A DNA stretch of 64,000 nucleotides from Boswellia sacra (lineage: Eukaryota; Streptophyta; Magnoliopsida; Sapindales; Burseraceae). Position numbers and translations under genes: made by a program. Below the pieces are notes generated by a model, which was given only the letters and a program-made list of their open reading frames with translations, searched no databases and had not been told where the DNA came from. Within the stretch, counting starts at the first letter, position 1. Every line of letters starts with the position of its first letter. This document shows, piece after piece, positions 33,401 to 46,195 of this stretch. The stretch is taken from the NCBI GenBank assembly GCA_013180625.2, contig SNVD02004758.1, positions 1 through 64,000 on the forward strand. Direction: 5' to 3'.

Positions 33401-34481
33401 ACAGAAAAAAGAGGTTATTACTAAAGATCAAAAGGCATTTTTCTTAATCTGGAAAATAAACTTTAGGATATAATTGAGTGCAAATGATGTGTAATGTTCT
33501 AACACTTATGTCTCTTATTCTCTATTGGTCAACATTAGATTAGATTTTGATGGATATTTGTTAGTTAGTATATCCATTTAAGTTAAGAAATTAAGTTCTG
33601 ACAGCCTGACCCCGGTAAGTAAAGTGAAACAAAGAATAGACACCGCTTTTGCATCCATTTCTGCGCGGATGGACTCTATCCGTTCTCCTTTCATATTGTT
33701 GGTTATATAGAAATCATAAAAAGAAACTTTTTGCGTCTTTCTCACTCTTACTCTTTTTTTTTAACCTTTTTATTACCATTTAAAAAAAATAGATTTTTCC
33801 CCTCTATTAGCGATTACTTTTAGGATTTGTTTGTTTTTATTTTCAAATAGTATTTTCTAAAAGTGCATATTTACTAAAATATTTAAATTAATACCAATGG
33901 TATATTATTTTCAAAATTAAAAGAATTAAGACTAATCACATATTCTTACTGAATTTTGAAATCAGAAGTTTAAAATACAAAAATAAACGCACTCTTATCT
34001 TCTTGCCTACAATATCTTGCATTTAATGCAATTATATGTTCCTACGATGAACTTTGTTCTAAGATATTAAATAATATGTTCCTCTAAACTATGACAATTT
34101 AGATTGTTCGGGTTTTGTGGTAACACGGATTGAGGTAATTTAAATATAGCTTTTATATTCCTGAAAACAATTTCAAATATATTAGTATAACTCAAATCCT
34201 TGGATTGTATCTAAATTGTTTTCGATCACAAATAAGACAAATGCTTATTCTAGGGTTTAAGGTTAAGAATTGAGGGCTACAACAATTTTCATTTAGATAA
34301 TTATGCATAAAAAATAACATCCCACACATAAAAAGTAATTAACTTGGACGTTCATTGCTGCCACACAATAAGGTTACTTCTGAATAACATAAGAGTATTG
34401 TTATGTATTAAAAATTTTATTTTACAAAGAGTATATATGATAATACTAATTAATGATTATTATATTGTTAATATATATTAT
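33401..34481. other. AT-rich intergenic DNA
   Basis: No gene or element recognised. The last five bases (ATTAT, 34477-34481) are the target duplication of the following copia element. Confidence 0.55.
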
Positions 34482-35360
34482 TGTTGGTGATAAACGTCAC
34501 ACATGTGATATATATATATGTTCAAAATTTTGATTAACTTGTGACAAAAGTAATTACAGTGTTTTATTCCTATTTTACTGTTTCTAGCTAATTTTTATAA
34601 GAAGTACCTTGATTATTATCTCTCTTGATCAGGATGATATTTTGTATCCTAATCAAGATAGGAAGATAGTTGATATACTCTTATTCCTTTAGGAGATTAA
34701 CTAAAGGCATTTCCTATTATGTTTTTATCCTAATCCTAATAAGATCTTGATTAACATACTTACAGGATTTTGGGAAGATTGAATGAAGGTGTCTCATTAT
34801 ATAATAAAACGTCAACAACATAGAGAGGGCGTCTTTTATGAAGAAGAGAGATTGTTGATTGTTAAAAAGGCATTCCGCAACTTTGCAAGAGACAAGCTTG
34901 AACGCCAAGGAATGACTTTGTTTCTTTGATTTATTGAGTCATTGTAATCATGTATGGAAATTAAAAGACCATACATGAGGTATTGATTCAGTCTGAGAGA
35001 GTAATTAAATACTTGGGAATCTAGAGGGTTGAGTGTTTTTATTCTGTCAGATATCGGGTGTTAAGTTTAACTTAACAGTGTGCTGTTAAGTTCTGTGTAA
35101 CAAAGAGTGAGCAATTTCACTAGTGTTTAGAATCTTTGCGAAGATTTTTTTTTGTCAAAGATTAGGTCTGTGTGTGAGGGTGAGTCAGCATTGTAAAATG
35201 TCCTGAAGATTGTACAAACAAGAGCATAGTGAATTACAGCTCAATAGCTATCCGTGGACATAGGTTTTTTATAACTGAATCACGTAAAAATCCTCTTATG
35301 TTGTTTTACGTAACAGTTGACTGTCTTGTTATTTGTAACTACATACCTCCAGAACTTTCA
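34482..35360 (+). repeat. 5' LTR of copia element
   Basis: 879 bp, begins TGTTGGTGATAAACGTCAC and ends AGAACTTTCA. A palindrome CACATGTG lies near its start. Confidence 0.94.
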
Positions 35361-35362
35361 AT

Positions 35363-35374
35363 TGGTATCAGAGC
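35363..35374 (+). other. Primer binding site (tRNA-iMet type)
   Basis: TGGTATCAGAGC begins two bases after the LTR. It is the standard initiator-Met tRNA PBS of plant copia elements. Confidence 0.93.
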
Positions 35375-35423
35375 AGGTTCACTAATAGACAAGTGAAGAA
35401 AACGATCAAGTTAATCTGGAAGG

Positions 35424-36527
35424 ATGGAGTTTATACGCAACGGAGGATCTGGAATGCAACCACCTATTCTTGATGACAGTAATTATCCATATTGGAAGGT
35501 AAGAACGATGATGTTCATCAAGTCTCTTGATGATAGGGCTTGGACGAGTGTACTTAAGGGGTGGACACCTCCAACAAAATTGAATGCTCTTGGTAATGCT
35601 GAACCAAAACCAGAGGATGAATGGTCTGATGAAGAATATCGTAGATCCAGTTAGAACTCCAAGGTTCTTAACGCAATCTTTCCTGCAGTCGACTTGAATA
35701 ACTTCGGATAGATTTCTAGATGCAAAGTAGCCAAAGAAGCATAGAACATACTTGAGGTAAAACATGAAGGTACTGCATCTGTCAAAAGATCTAAATTAAT
35801 GAGGCTGAATTCTTAGTTTGAAAATCTGATGATGCATGAAGATGAATCAATTTTTGATTTTTATTCCTAGATATGTCACATAACAAACTCTGCATACATG
35901 CTTGATAAAAATTTCACTGATGCAGAAGTTGTTAGTAAAATACTTAGGTCAATCCTTGACAAATTTCAACCCAAAATTTTTGCCATTGAAGAAGTTAAAA
36001 ACACTGATGAAATGAGATTTGATGAGCTGATAGGCATTCTCCAAAACTTTGAAATAAATCAAAGTACTCGGAAATAAAAGGGTAAAAGTATTGCATTTAA
36101 TGTGAAGGCTGAAAAATCTGAAGATGAATGTAGTGATGAGTTTGATGAAACTGATTCTAAACAAATTACTTTTCTGACAAAAAATTATGTCAAGTTTATG
36201 AAAAGAAATTTTAGGAAAAAGAATCAAGGACAGCCATCAAACACAAGTGAAGAAAAGTTTAGAAAATTCAGCAAGGAGAATGATAAAAAGAAAGCTAAAC
36301 AACCTGAAAAGAAAGGGCAGATTCAATGTTATGAATATTCTGGTTATGGGCATATTCAATCTAAATGTGCTAATCTCAAAAAGAAAAACAAAGGGCTGAC
36401 AACAACATGGAGTGATGAATCAGAATCAGAGTCAGAAGACCAAGATTGTATGAGTAATTTTGTTGCATTTACTGCTTCTGTAGCATGTTATGTCAAACAT
36501 AACAACAGACTGTCAAGACAGTGTTGA
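35424..36527 (+). pseudogene. Copia gag, broken
   Basis: The frame opens at ATG 35424 with the plant copia gag N-terminus (GSGMQPPILDDSNYPYWKVR) and a W-rich DUF4219/UBN2-type region. In-frame stops fall at 35652, 35709, 35742, 35814, 35868 and 36075. A zinc knuckle near 36327-36368 reads CYEYSGYGHIQSKC: the second Cys of the CX2CX4HX4C pattern is Tyr, so it should not bind zinc. The frame closes at 36527, and the content continues in the next frame from about 36490. Confidence 0.88.
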
Positions 36528-39500
36528 TCATTCAGATGAAGAAGATGGACCAGAATATTATGAAGAGTTACAAGAAACTTATAATGTGCTTTATGGTGAA
36601 TGGCTGAGCCAGAAAGAAGAAATCAATACCTTGAAGCGGGAAATTAAAGTTCTGAAATGTGAGAAAGCTTATGCTGAAAATCACATCACTAAACTTGAGA
36701 TTGTTTTGACAGACAAAACAGCATACATCGAGAAAATCACAACAGAACTGGCTGACAGCAAAAAGTGTGTGAATCAGCTCAAAATTGGAGCAGCTAAACT
36801 TGATCAAGTTTTGAATCTTGGAAGAGACACCTCCAACAAACATGGATTGGGGTACACTGAAGGAAACGTTGTATCTTCATCCAAAACAGTCTTTGTAAAA
36901 GCTTCAACATCAAGTAAGAACTTTGAAACTACTTCTTTAAAGTCAAGTCCAAACACTAAGAGCAGTGAAACGTATGTTTCTCCACTGAGTTCTTTCAGAT
37001 CCAGCCCTGAAAAGGTAAGAAAATTCATTCCTATTTGCTATTTTTGCAGTAAAAAGGGACATATTAGGCCCAGATGCTTTAAATTATGGAATCTCTTGCA
37101 TAAAAAATCGAAACAATTTAAACTATTACCAAAATCAAAATAGCAGTGGGTTAAGAAAGACAAAACCGTATGTCATGTTGCCTTTACTGCGCTTAATCAT
37201 GCTTCTAATGATTTGTGGTATTTTGACAGCGGTTGTTTCAGGCACATGACTGAAAATAAATTATTTCTAACAGATTTTAAAGCATGCAGGGATAGAAATG
37301 TCACATTTGGAGATGGAGCAACAAGTAAGATTATTGGTAAAGGCACTTTGAATGTCAAAGGCCTACCTAATTTTAGAAATGTTCTTTTAGTGGAAGACTT
37401 AAAGGCTAAGCTTATTAGCATAAGTCAAATTTGTGATGAAAAGTATACTGTTAACTTCACACAAAATAAATGCATGGTCTTAGATAAGTTTGGTGAATGC
37501 ATTCTACAAGGTAATAGATCTTTAGATAATTGTTATCTAGTAGAAATTGCATTTCATGCTAGGATTTTGGATTTAGAATTGTGGCATCAAAAATTAGGAC
37601 ACTTGAATTACAAAGACTTGGTTAAATTAACAAAGTTAGGTGTTGTAAGAGGAGTTCCTAAACTTGATGATAAAATTGATAAAATTTATGGACCATGTCA
37701 AATGGGAAAACAAATTAGAAGTTCACACAAATCAAATCCACATCTTAGTACTTCTAAGATACTTGATTTGCTTCACATGGATCTTATGGGTCCCATGCAA
37801 ATTGAAAGCAACATAGGTAAGAGATATATATTTGTTTTTGTGGATGCTTTTTCTAGATACACTTGGGTTGATTTTATTAAAGAAAAATCTGACACTTTTG
37901 ATGCTTTCAGGAACCTTTGTGTCAAGCTTGAAAATGAGCAAAATAGGAACATTGGAAGGATTGTAAGAATAAGAAGTGATCATGGAAAGGAGTTTGAAAA
38001 CGTTAGCTATGCTGATTTTTGCAAATATCATGGAATTTATCATGAATTTTCAGCTCTTAAAACCCCTGAACAGAATGACATTGTGGAGAGAAAGAATAGA
38101 ACTCTTCAAGAGATGGCTAGAGTAATGCTAAATAGCAAGAAGTTGGTCAAGAGGCTATGGGCCGAAGCAATAAGCAATGCTTGCTATATTTCAAATAGAA
38201 TTTTTCTTAGATCTGACACAAATCAGACACCTTATGAAATCTTGAAAGGAAGAAAACCTAATTTGAAATATTTTCATGTCTTTGGTTACAGGTGTTACAT
38301 CTTAAACGACAGAAAATTGTTAGGAAAATTAGATCCAAGGAGTGACAAAGGAGTTTTTGTGGGATATGCATAAAACAGCAAAGCTTTTCGAGTTTACAAT
38401 CTGAGAACTGAGGCAGTCATGGAATCTACAAATGTAATATTTGATGACCTTGATGATTATGTAAAATACTCACAAAAGGAAAGCATAACCAGCTTCACAA
38501 AAGATGTAGAAAAATCAGATCCAGACAGCAATAAAAAAGAAGATGCTGTTATGAAGGAAGAAACAGCTGTTGTTACGCCAGACGTAACAGTAAAATCTGA
38601 CAACTCAGATTTGAACAAAAATTCAATTCAGAATGATGATGATAGAAAAGATCCACCCACATGGATTCAGAAGGCACATCCAACAAGTTCCATCATTGGA
38701 ACACTAGATGGCATGATGAAAACCCGGAGCAAGGTAAGAAATCAGGTAAGGTTTGCATGTTATGTTTCTTTAGTTGAGCCAAAAAAATGTGAAAGACGCC
38801 TTAAAAGAAGAAGTGTGGATTCAAGCTATGCAATATGAACTTAATCAGTTTAAGAGAAATGAAGTGTGGGAATTAGTTCCCAGGCCACTGATACAACTGT
38901 CATTGGAACTAGATGGATTTTCAAAAATAAAACTGATGAAAGTGGACAAGTAGTTAGAAATAAAGCTAGGTTAGTTGCACAAGGTTACACACAAGTTGAA
39001 GGCATAGACTTTGATGAGACCTTTGCACCTGTAGCTAGACTTGAGTCAATCAGATTACTACTTGCAATTGTTTGTTTGCTTGATTTTAAGTTGTATCAAA
39101 TGGATGTTAAAACTGCATTTTTAAATGGCTATCTCAATGAAGAAGTTTTTGTTGAACAGCCTAAAGGGTTTGAAGATCTTAAACATCCTGATTTTGTGTA
39201 TAAATTGCACAAAGCTTTGTATGGCTTGAAACAAGCTCCTAGAGCTTGGTACGAAAAGTTGACAAACTTCTTGATCAATAGAGGTTATAAAAGAGGCAGA
39301 AATGATAAGACCTTGTTTATCAAACATGCATCAACCTATTTTATTGTTGCTCAAATATATGTTGATGACATTGTTTTCAGATCAACTAACAAAAGCAACA
39401 TTAATGAGTTTGTTAAGTTGATGCAGGAAGAGTTTGAGATGAGCATGGTAGGAGAACTAAATTTCTTTCTTGGATTGCAGGTTAAGCAAATGAATGATGG

Positions 39501-40305
39501 GATATTTATATCTCAATCAAAGTATGCCAAAAATTTAGTAAAGAAATTTGGGCTTGAAAATGCAAAACCAATGAAAACTCCTATCAGTACTAATCTGAAA
39601 CTTTCAAAAGATAATGCAGGGAAAGAAGTTGATGCAAGCTTATACCGAAGCATTATTGGTAGGCTACTTTTCCTCACAGCAAGTAGACCAGATTTGAGCT
39701 TTAGTGTAGAACTTTGTGCAAGATTTCAAGCAAATCCCAAAGAATCTCATCTTGCAGCAGTAAAGAGAATCATCAGGTATGTTCCTGGAACATATGATTA
39801 TGGAATTTGGTTTTCTAAAAACACAAATGATTGTCTTGCAGGATTCAGTGATGCAGACTCGGCAGGGAATGCGGATGACAGAAAAAGCACTTCAGGAGGT
39901 TGTTTTTATCTTGGTACTAACTTGATTTCATGGCACAGCAAAAAGTAGAATTCTATTTCTTTGTCTACTACTGAAGCCGAATACATAGTAGCAGGGAGTT
40001 GTTGCACACAACTATTGTGGATGAAGCAAATGTTGAGTGATTATGGTATTGAACAAAAGCCTATAACTATGTTTTGTGATAATACTAGTGTCATAAATAT
40101 TTTCAAAAATCTTGTTCAGCATTGTAGAACAAAACACATTGATATTGGATACCATTTTATAAGGGAACTAGTGGAATCTAAGGTGATACACATTGAACAC
40201 ATCTCCATAGATAAATAATTGGCTGACTTGTTCACTAAGGCATTGGACATAACAAGATTTGAAAATCTAAGAAAAGCCTTAGGTATCTGTCAGTTATATG
40301 ATTGA
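36490..40305 (+). pseudogene. Copia pol (protease-integrase-RT-RNase H), broken
   Basis: The frame runs from 36490 to TGA 40303-40305. A Glu/Lys-rich coiled-coil-like stretch leads to an intact CCHC knuckle (CYFCSKKGHIRPRC, about 37036). The protease region carries WYFDSGCFRHMT (usual DSG, here followed by Cys). Integrase has the H2C2 region (LWHQKLGHLN) and D, D, E residues at LHMDLMG, IRSDHGKEF and VERKNRTL. RT contains the [32 protein letters not shown] and YVDDIVF blocks, and RNase H ends in HHIDIGYHF-type sequence (KHIDIGYHFIRE). Stops: 37141, 38371, 39946, 40216. An extra A near 38782 and a compensating shift near 38885 displace the IN-RT linker. Confidence 0.92.
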
Positions 40306-41135
40306 ACACAGTCTGTTATGTTATTCATATCTGTAGTATCACAATTTTCCTTCCAAATTAGCATGTTTCTGAGTTGAGATACAAACTGTGTGAATAATTA
40401 AATACTGGTTAATAATGAAAATACAGAGAGGGCTACCAGTATATGATGTGTGAAGTCATCCATTGAGAGTAACTTCATTGTATCTAGGAAATATGATGAG
40501 GTCACCCACTCAAATGGAAAAGGGCTACCTTTATACAAGTGTGAAAGCTACTGTATTATTTAGCAAATTTATATTGAGACTAACTTTTGTGTGTGTGAGA
40601 AGCATACTCTAGTTGTTTACTCAATATATTCAAAATAAAGCTTAAATGTGTGAATCTCTCAAACCCAAAAATTATGTTCTTTAGAATGAGAAATATGAAA
40701 TTTCAGATATTCCTATTATGATATGAATAACTGTGTTCTGTTACGTTTTTCATAACTATATCCTATATGCTTATTTTTCAAAAATTAAATAACGTATGTG
40801 TCCATGTGTCAAATTTTTGCCAAGTCAGCACCATTGAATTAAGAGGGAGAAGTACCAATGGCGGTAATCCTTTTTCTATTAGTATTCTGTTTTTGAATTT
40901 AATTCAAATTTAATTTGAATTGTGAAGGGAGTTATTAGACAGGTTTTGGAAAGGAAAAACAATTAATTGAGTTTTATTGAAAATCAATAATTTCCTCAAA
41001 AATCGGCCTAGTATATATAACAAATAGTTTGTGGGCTTCTTCCTGTTCACATAATCCCTCTTCCACAGTTGCTTCCCTGTCTCGTATCTCTTTGTTTCTG
41101 TTTTGAAAAATTTTTGCAGTTTAGAAACCCTAGCT
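40306..41135 (+). other. Copia spacer between pol and third ORF
   Basis: Non-coding, with small local repeats (GGGCTACCxxTATA phrases near 40430 and 40530). Confidence 0.7.
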
Positions 41136-42991
41136 ATGGCGTCTTCAAACTCAACAGCAAGTGTTTCTTCTTCAAACGGTTTCAGTCATGAAAGTGATAA
41201 CAGTAGCCAGTCGCTTCTAACACAGCACAAATAAGACTAGACAGCAGTTGATCCTGCCATGAGCACTGACGAGCAAGTACCAGTAAAGAAAATCAAAGAA
41301 AAGATTAAGCCAAAGTATAACAAATTTCTCACGGCTGAAATCAAACAGAAGTTCGACAAGTTCACCTCACAGAGGAAGCTTCAGCTAGAGCGACCTGTAA
41401 AACTCTCAGACTTTGACTCTTATGGTGTCAGCAAGATGATAGAGTCCAATTACTGGACTCGAACGGTATCAAATTTTCTTCCTCCTGTTAAAACCTTGAT
41501 TCAGGAATTCTATGTAACATTTCAAGCACCATAGATGATCATAGGAGCATGCATTATCATCGAGTCTATTGTCGGGGAAAATTTGTAAAATTTTCTCCCA
41601 ATGTCATAAATTCGTTTATGGACACTCCAATAGGAAGCATGCATTCTCTTGATGAAGAATTTGACATGGCTGATATTATCAAGGAAGTTACTGGTCGAAT
41701 GGATATCAAATGGAAACCTAGAGATGGCCTTGACCAGAAATATTTGAAGAAAAAATACCGTGTGCTTCACAAAATAGCTCAGTTTGATTGGTTTCCTTCT
41801 TCCCACCAAAATCAGGCTCGGGAAGATAGATTGAAACTCATTTTTTATCTCGGAACTAATAGGCCAGTGAACTTTGGACTTTTAACATACAGAACAATTG
41901 TTCAAATTGGTTCTTATCAATCGAACTACTATCTGCTTGTGTTCCCCTGTCTGATACAAGGCATCCTTGCTCAGAACAATGTCCCTGTCAGTTTTACTGA
42001 ACAAACTGAGGTTCTATCTAAATCAATCACCAAGGGTTTTCTTCAGAGATTACATGATCAAACTGATCTCCCTGCACATAAACCTAAACCCACTAGAGTC
42101 AGGAAGAATCAAATGAAATCTGTTGAGGAAAATTTTGACTTCATCAATACTGCCTTGACAATAATTTTGCAGGACTTAAAGGATATTAAACACAAGCAAT
42201 CTGTGTTGGAAAGTCAGTTTCTTGGACAGGCTCAGTCCACAGCACCTCACACGATGGCATCCGAACCTGAACCTGCACCTATGGCACCAAAATCACTAGC
42301 TGCTAACATTCCTAAAACCATTGCACCACCATCTGAGCACAGAATTTTGAGTCCATCAAGTCCAGCTGCATAGCCTGCTGTTAAGAAAGACAAAGCAGTA
42401 GCATGAAAGCCAATTGCAAAATCCAACAAGGCCTCTGTCAAGAGAAATGTCAAAATGGGAAAGAACAAACTAAAAATGGTGAAAAAGTCATCTGGTTAGA
42501 AGCAGCAAAAATCAGCAAAATTTGCTCCTACTTTGCGTGATGAGTCTGAATCAGATGAACCAACAAAAGTAGAAACCGAAACAAAACAGCCTTTACCATT
42601 TACTGAAACAGATTCCTTGGGCATTCCTACAACTGCAGCAGTTGTAGACATCCCTCTTTCACCATCTTCTCCTCTGCCAGCACCAGCATTACCAGTCCCA
42701 TCTTCACAACCACCTGCTCCAACCACTGAAACCAGTGCTGAAAGAATTGAAAGAGAAATTCACAGAGTAGTTGCTGAAGTTATAGCCACTTCATCGAATA
42801 CCACTGAAGTTCCTCCAGCATCAGCTCCTGCTACACACCCAGCCCCAGTTGCAGCTTCAACAGAACCAGACACATCTGCTCCGCAAACCTCTTCTCCTAA
42901 GCGCAAAGTCAAGCATGTTGCTCGAAAATCTGTCAAACGCCCTGGCAGCTCTTCATCTCCACCTGTTTGGAAGTCTCCCAGACTTGGTTAG
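41136..42991 (+). pseudogene. Third ORF of the Sirevirus-like element (plant retrotransposon ORF3 type), broken
   Basis: The ATG at 41136 opens a Ser-rich start, stopped twice (41229, 41235). It reopens from 41259 with FLTAEIKQKFDKF, shifts frame between about 41520 and 41549, then reads YCRGKFVKFSPNVINSFMDT and an extended middle region to 42373. Further stops at 42371, 42404 and 42497 precede a Pro/Thr/Ala/Ser-rich tail ending in a basic segment at 42991. The GKFVKFSPNVIN block matches the family annotated as putative plant transposon protein in retrotransposon third ORFs. Some authors call such Sirevirus ORFs env-like, but no signal peptide or membrane segment is visible here. Confidence 0.72.
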
Positions 42992-43015
42992 GTTTTGGCT
43001 ACTTGTGCTAAAATC

Positions 43016-43554
43016 AAGGGGGAGAATGGTCTTTGCAGATCACATATCAAGGGGGAGAATTTACCTTGGCGGGAGAATTTACCTTGGCTGTTAGGACTTT
43101 CTATTTGCTGTTTGAACTATTTGTTTTTATTTGTTTTTTGTTCTGTTTTGAACTACGTTTGTTTGCTGTTATTTTGTTATTCTCTCAGCTTACTAATTTT
43201 GTTATGTTACTTGTTTCTCAAAGGGAATAAGTACGAAGTGAGGGGGAGAATGACTCTGTTATATACGGTGTGCATTTACATGACTTACATGACTTTTTAG
43301 TGCTGTTATGCTTAACAAACATTCTCTCTTGTTTTGCAGTATGTACTGGTGACTCTTTACTTAGTACTATGTTCTGCCATATATCTCAGGACAATGTACT
43401 GTTATGTAACTCATAATAGCTCTCTGCTTATTTTGCTTAGGTCATTTGTCTGTCTTACTGTTCATGGACATTTATTTTTGTTAACTGGTTTATCATGTAG
43501 TGTCCTTAGAAATAGTTAAGTTCTTTCATCACAAGTTGCCAAAAAGGGGGAGAT
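43016..43554 (+). other. Multiple polypurine-tract-like motifs and true PPT
   Basis: AAGGGGGAGAAT-type tracts occur at 43016-43028, 43047-43060 and 43241-43252, with a weaker GGCGGGAGAAT at about 43068. The true PPT, AAAAAGGGGGAGAT (43541-43554), abuts the 3' LTR. Multiple PPT copies are a known Sirevirus trait. Confidence 0.8.
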
Positions 43555-43577
43555 TGTTAGTGATAAACGTCACACAT

Positions 43578-43629
<52 letters not shown>

Positions 43630-44447
43630 CAAAATTTTGATTAACTTATGATAAAAGTAATTACAGTGTTTTATTCCTATTTTACTGTTTCTAGCTAATT
43701 TTTATAGGAAATACCTTGATTATTATCTCTCTTGATCAGGATAATATTTTGTATCCTAATCAAGATAGGAAGATAGTTGATATACTCTTATTCCTTTAGG
43801 AGATTAACTAAAGGCTTTTCCTATTATGTTTTTATCCTAATCCTAATAAGATCTTGATTAAGATACTTACACGATTTTGGGAAGATTGAATGAAAGTCTC
43901 TCATTATATAATAAAACGTCAACAACATAGAGAGGGCGTCTTTTATGAAGAAGAGAGATTGTTGATTGTTAAAAAGGCATTCCGTAACTTTGCAAGAGAC
44001 AAGCTTGAACGCCAACGAATGACTTTGTTTTTTTGATTTATTGAGTCATTGTAATCATGTATGGAAATTAAAAAACCATACATGAGGTATTGATTCAGTC
44101 TGAGAGAGTAATTAAACACTTGGGAATCTAGAGGGTTGAGTGTTTTTATTCTGTCAGATATCGGATGTTAAGTTTAAGTTCTGTGTAACAGAGAGTGAGC
44201 AATTTCACTAGTGTTTAGAATCTTTGCGAAGATATTGTTTGTCAAAGATTAGGTCTATGTGTGAGGGTGAGTCAGCACTGTAAAAGGCCCTAAAGATTGT
44301 ACAAACAAGAGCATAGTAAATTACAGCTCAATAGCTGTCCGTAGACGTAGGTTTTTTATAACCGAACCACGTAAAGATCCTCCTGTGTTGTTTTACGTAA
44401 CAGTTGACTATGTTGTTATTTGTAACTGCATACCTCCAGAACTTTCA
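43555..44447 (+). repeat. 3' LTR of copia element
   Basis: 893 bp. Carries an AT run expanded to about 46 bp (43581-43626) against about 12 bp in the 5' LTR, and lacks 18 bp present near 35068 in the 5' LTR. Confidence 0.94.
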
Positions 44448-44919
44448 ATTATTATTATTAAAATTTTATTATTATTGTTAATATATATTATTATTATTAA
44501 AATTTTATTATTATGATAATACTGATTAATGATTATTATTATTATTGTTAATATTGTTAAAAATTTTATTATTATTATATTGTTAATATATAATAATAAC
44601 AATGTAATGTATTAACAAAATTATAATATTATATTGATTAATGTTCAAATAGTGTTGTTCATCATCTTGTTGTATAATCCATATAACAATTTTAATTAGA
44701 GAGAATATAAAACATTTGGTGCATCTTTAATTTGCAACTATGATAAATAGTCTCGATGACAATAAATAATAATATTTTTTATTTTAGGAGAAAAAATTGA
44801 TCATGATAGCACGTTTTCAAAAGAAACAAAAAAAAATTCATATGAAGTCTATAAGTTTTGAAGCTTCGGATTCAGTTAAGTAATATAAAACTAAATCAAT
44901 TATATCAAATGTAAACAAC
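44448..44919. other. AT-rich flank
   Basis: Built of ATTATTATTAAAATTTTATT-type trinucleotide runs, similar to the left flank of the copia element (34440-34481). No gene. Confidence 0.6.
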
Positions 44920-46195
44920 TGAAAATTAAAAGTACACAGAGGAGTTTTACGTGGTTCGACTATAACCAGCCTATATCTACAGGCAGCCGAGTTGCAATCC
45001 ACTAAGTCGTTCTAGATTAAAAACTACTTGGATTTACAGTAGAAAAAATCCTCTTTCTCTCTGACACAACTTTCTTTGTAACCCATGCTCTCTCTCTAAG
45101 AACTTCAACCTTAGTAGACCAACTTCCTAACCTTGATGCACTTCTTTACCTAATAGATCAAGACCCTTCTTGACTATAAAACACTTTCCCATTAATACTC
45201 AACAAAGATAAAGCTCAACAAAGTTGTCTACAGTTTGTTAGTCACGAATATTGTAACTACACCAGTTAAGAAAGACATAACCACGATATTAGTTACAGAC
45301 TCATGAAAGCAATCATCCCTCAAGCCACGATCTAACACCCATTACAGACTCATGCAACCATTCAAACCCACACTCAAAGTTCAACGATCTCACATAAACA
45401 AAGACATAATAAAAAGACACAATTCAGCCTAGCTTTCATAGCTTCACTTTCACTTGCTTTCTTATCTGAATGCGTAACTCTTCCAACCGTGAAGATTACT
45501 TTATATAGTGTTCCTATTTAGCTGTAATTCCTTTCTTTATCTCACGAGATCTTCAACATAATTTAAGAGATAAAGATCAATGAATAATAGGAAATAATCT
45601 TTTAATCTCCTAAATTGCAAATGAAATAAAAGTCTTCTTATATTAACTCATCCAACAAGCAATCCTTATCCAATAAGGATTCTTCAAGATCTTTTTTATA
45701 TCAATCAAATAACATGCATATCTTGAAGTCAAGGAAAGATAAATCATGTTTAAGATTTTCAATGAATAATCATGATCATAATCTTTCATAAGACAAGATA
45801 AAATAAATACTTTCCAAAACTAAAAACAATATTCTGGAAATATTTAACAGCTAAGTCTTTCTTAACTGAAGCAGTAACATCAGAGAGAACTAAAATATGC
45901 AGTAGAGTAGGAAAAACAAATGTTTCACATTCATGTTGTAAAAGAATTTTCAAAACCTTTCCATATCTGCAAATCTTGAATGCTTAAGAAATAGAAATAC
46001 ATTAGAGCAATCAATAATGAACCAGAGCAAAGAATCTTTCCTAAAGCAAAATCAAATAAAAATCTTTCTAAAGATTAAAAACAGATTCTAGAAATATTTT
46101 GCAGGTTCTACAGTTAAAAGTTTCCTAACTGGTTTAGTTGAAACAGGAAAATCAAATAACATATCAAGATTTTTATTTTCTCTAAAATGCCAACA
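44920..46195 (-). repeat. Copia-type solo LTR, reverse orientation
   Basis: On the - strand it starts TGTTGGCATTTTAGAGAAAA and ends CGAACCACGTAAAACTCC...TTTTCA, the typical copia LTR 3' end also seen in the other LTRs here. No PBS or PPT flanks it, and the flanking pentamers (ACAAC, AAGCA) do not match, so either a boundary is off or the duplication has been lost. Confidence 0.68.

Larger units (their letters stand above)
34482..44447 (+). mobile_element. Sirevirus-like Ty1/copia LTR retrotransposon, complete structure, inactive
   Basis: Direct LTRs of 879 and 893 bp (TGTT...TTCA) are flanked by a perfect ATTAT duplication (34477-34481, 44448-44452). A tRNA-iMet-type PBS follows the 5' LTR. 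The order gag, protease, integrase, RT, RNase H is Ty1/copia. A third ORF after pol and repeated PPT-like tracts before the 3' LTR point to the Sirevirus group. All three coding parts are broken by stops and frameshifts. LTRs look about 97% alike by eye, apart from an AT-run expansion and an 18-bp deletion in the 3' LTR. Confidence 0.94.

Noticed and set aside
33601..33700. GC-richer phrase CCTGACCCCGGTAAGTAAAG as a gene fragment or splice site
   Set aside because: No open frame or neighbouring exon supports it.
41136..42991. Calling the third ORF a true envelope protein
   Set aside because: No signal peptide, membrane anchor or cleavage site is visible; similarity is only to plant retrotransposon third ORFs.
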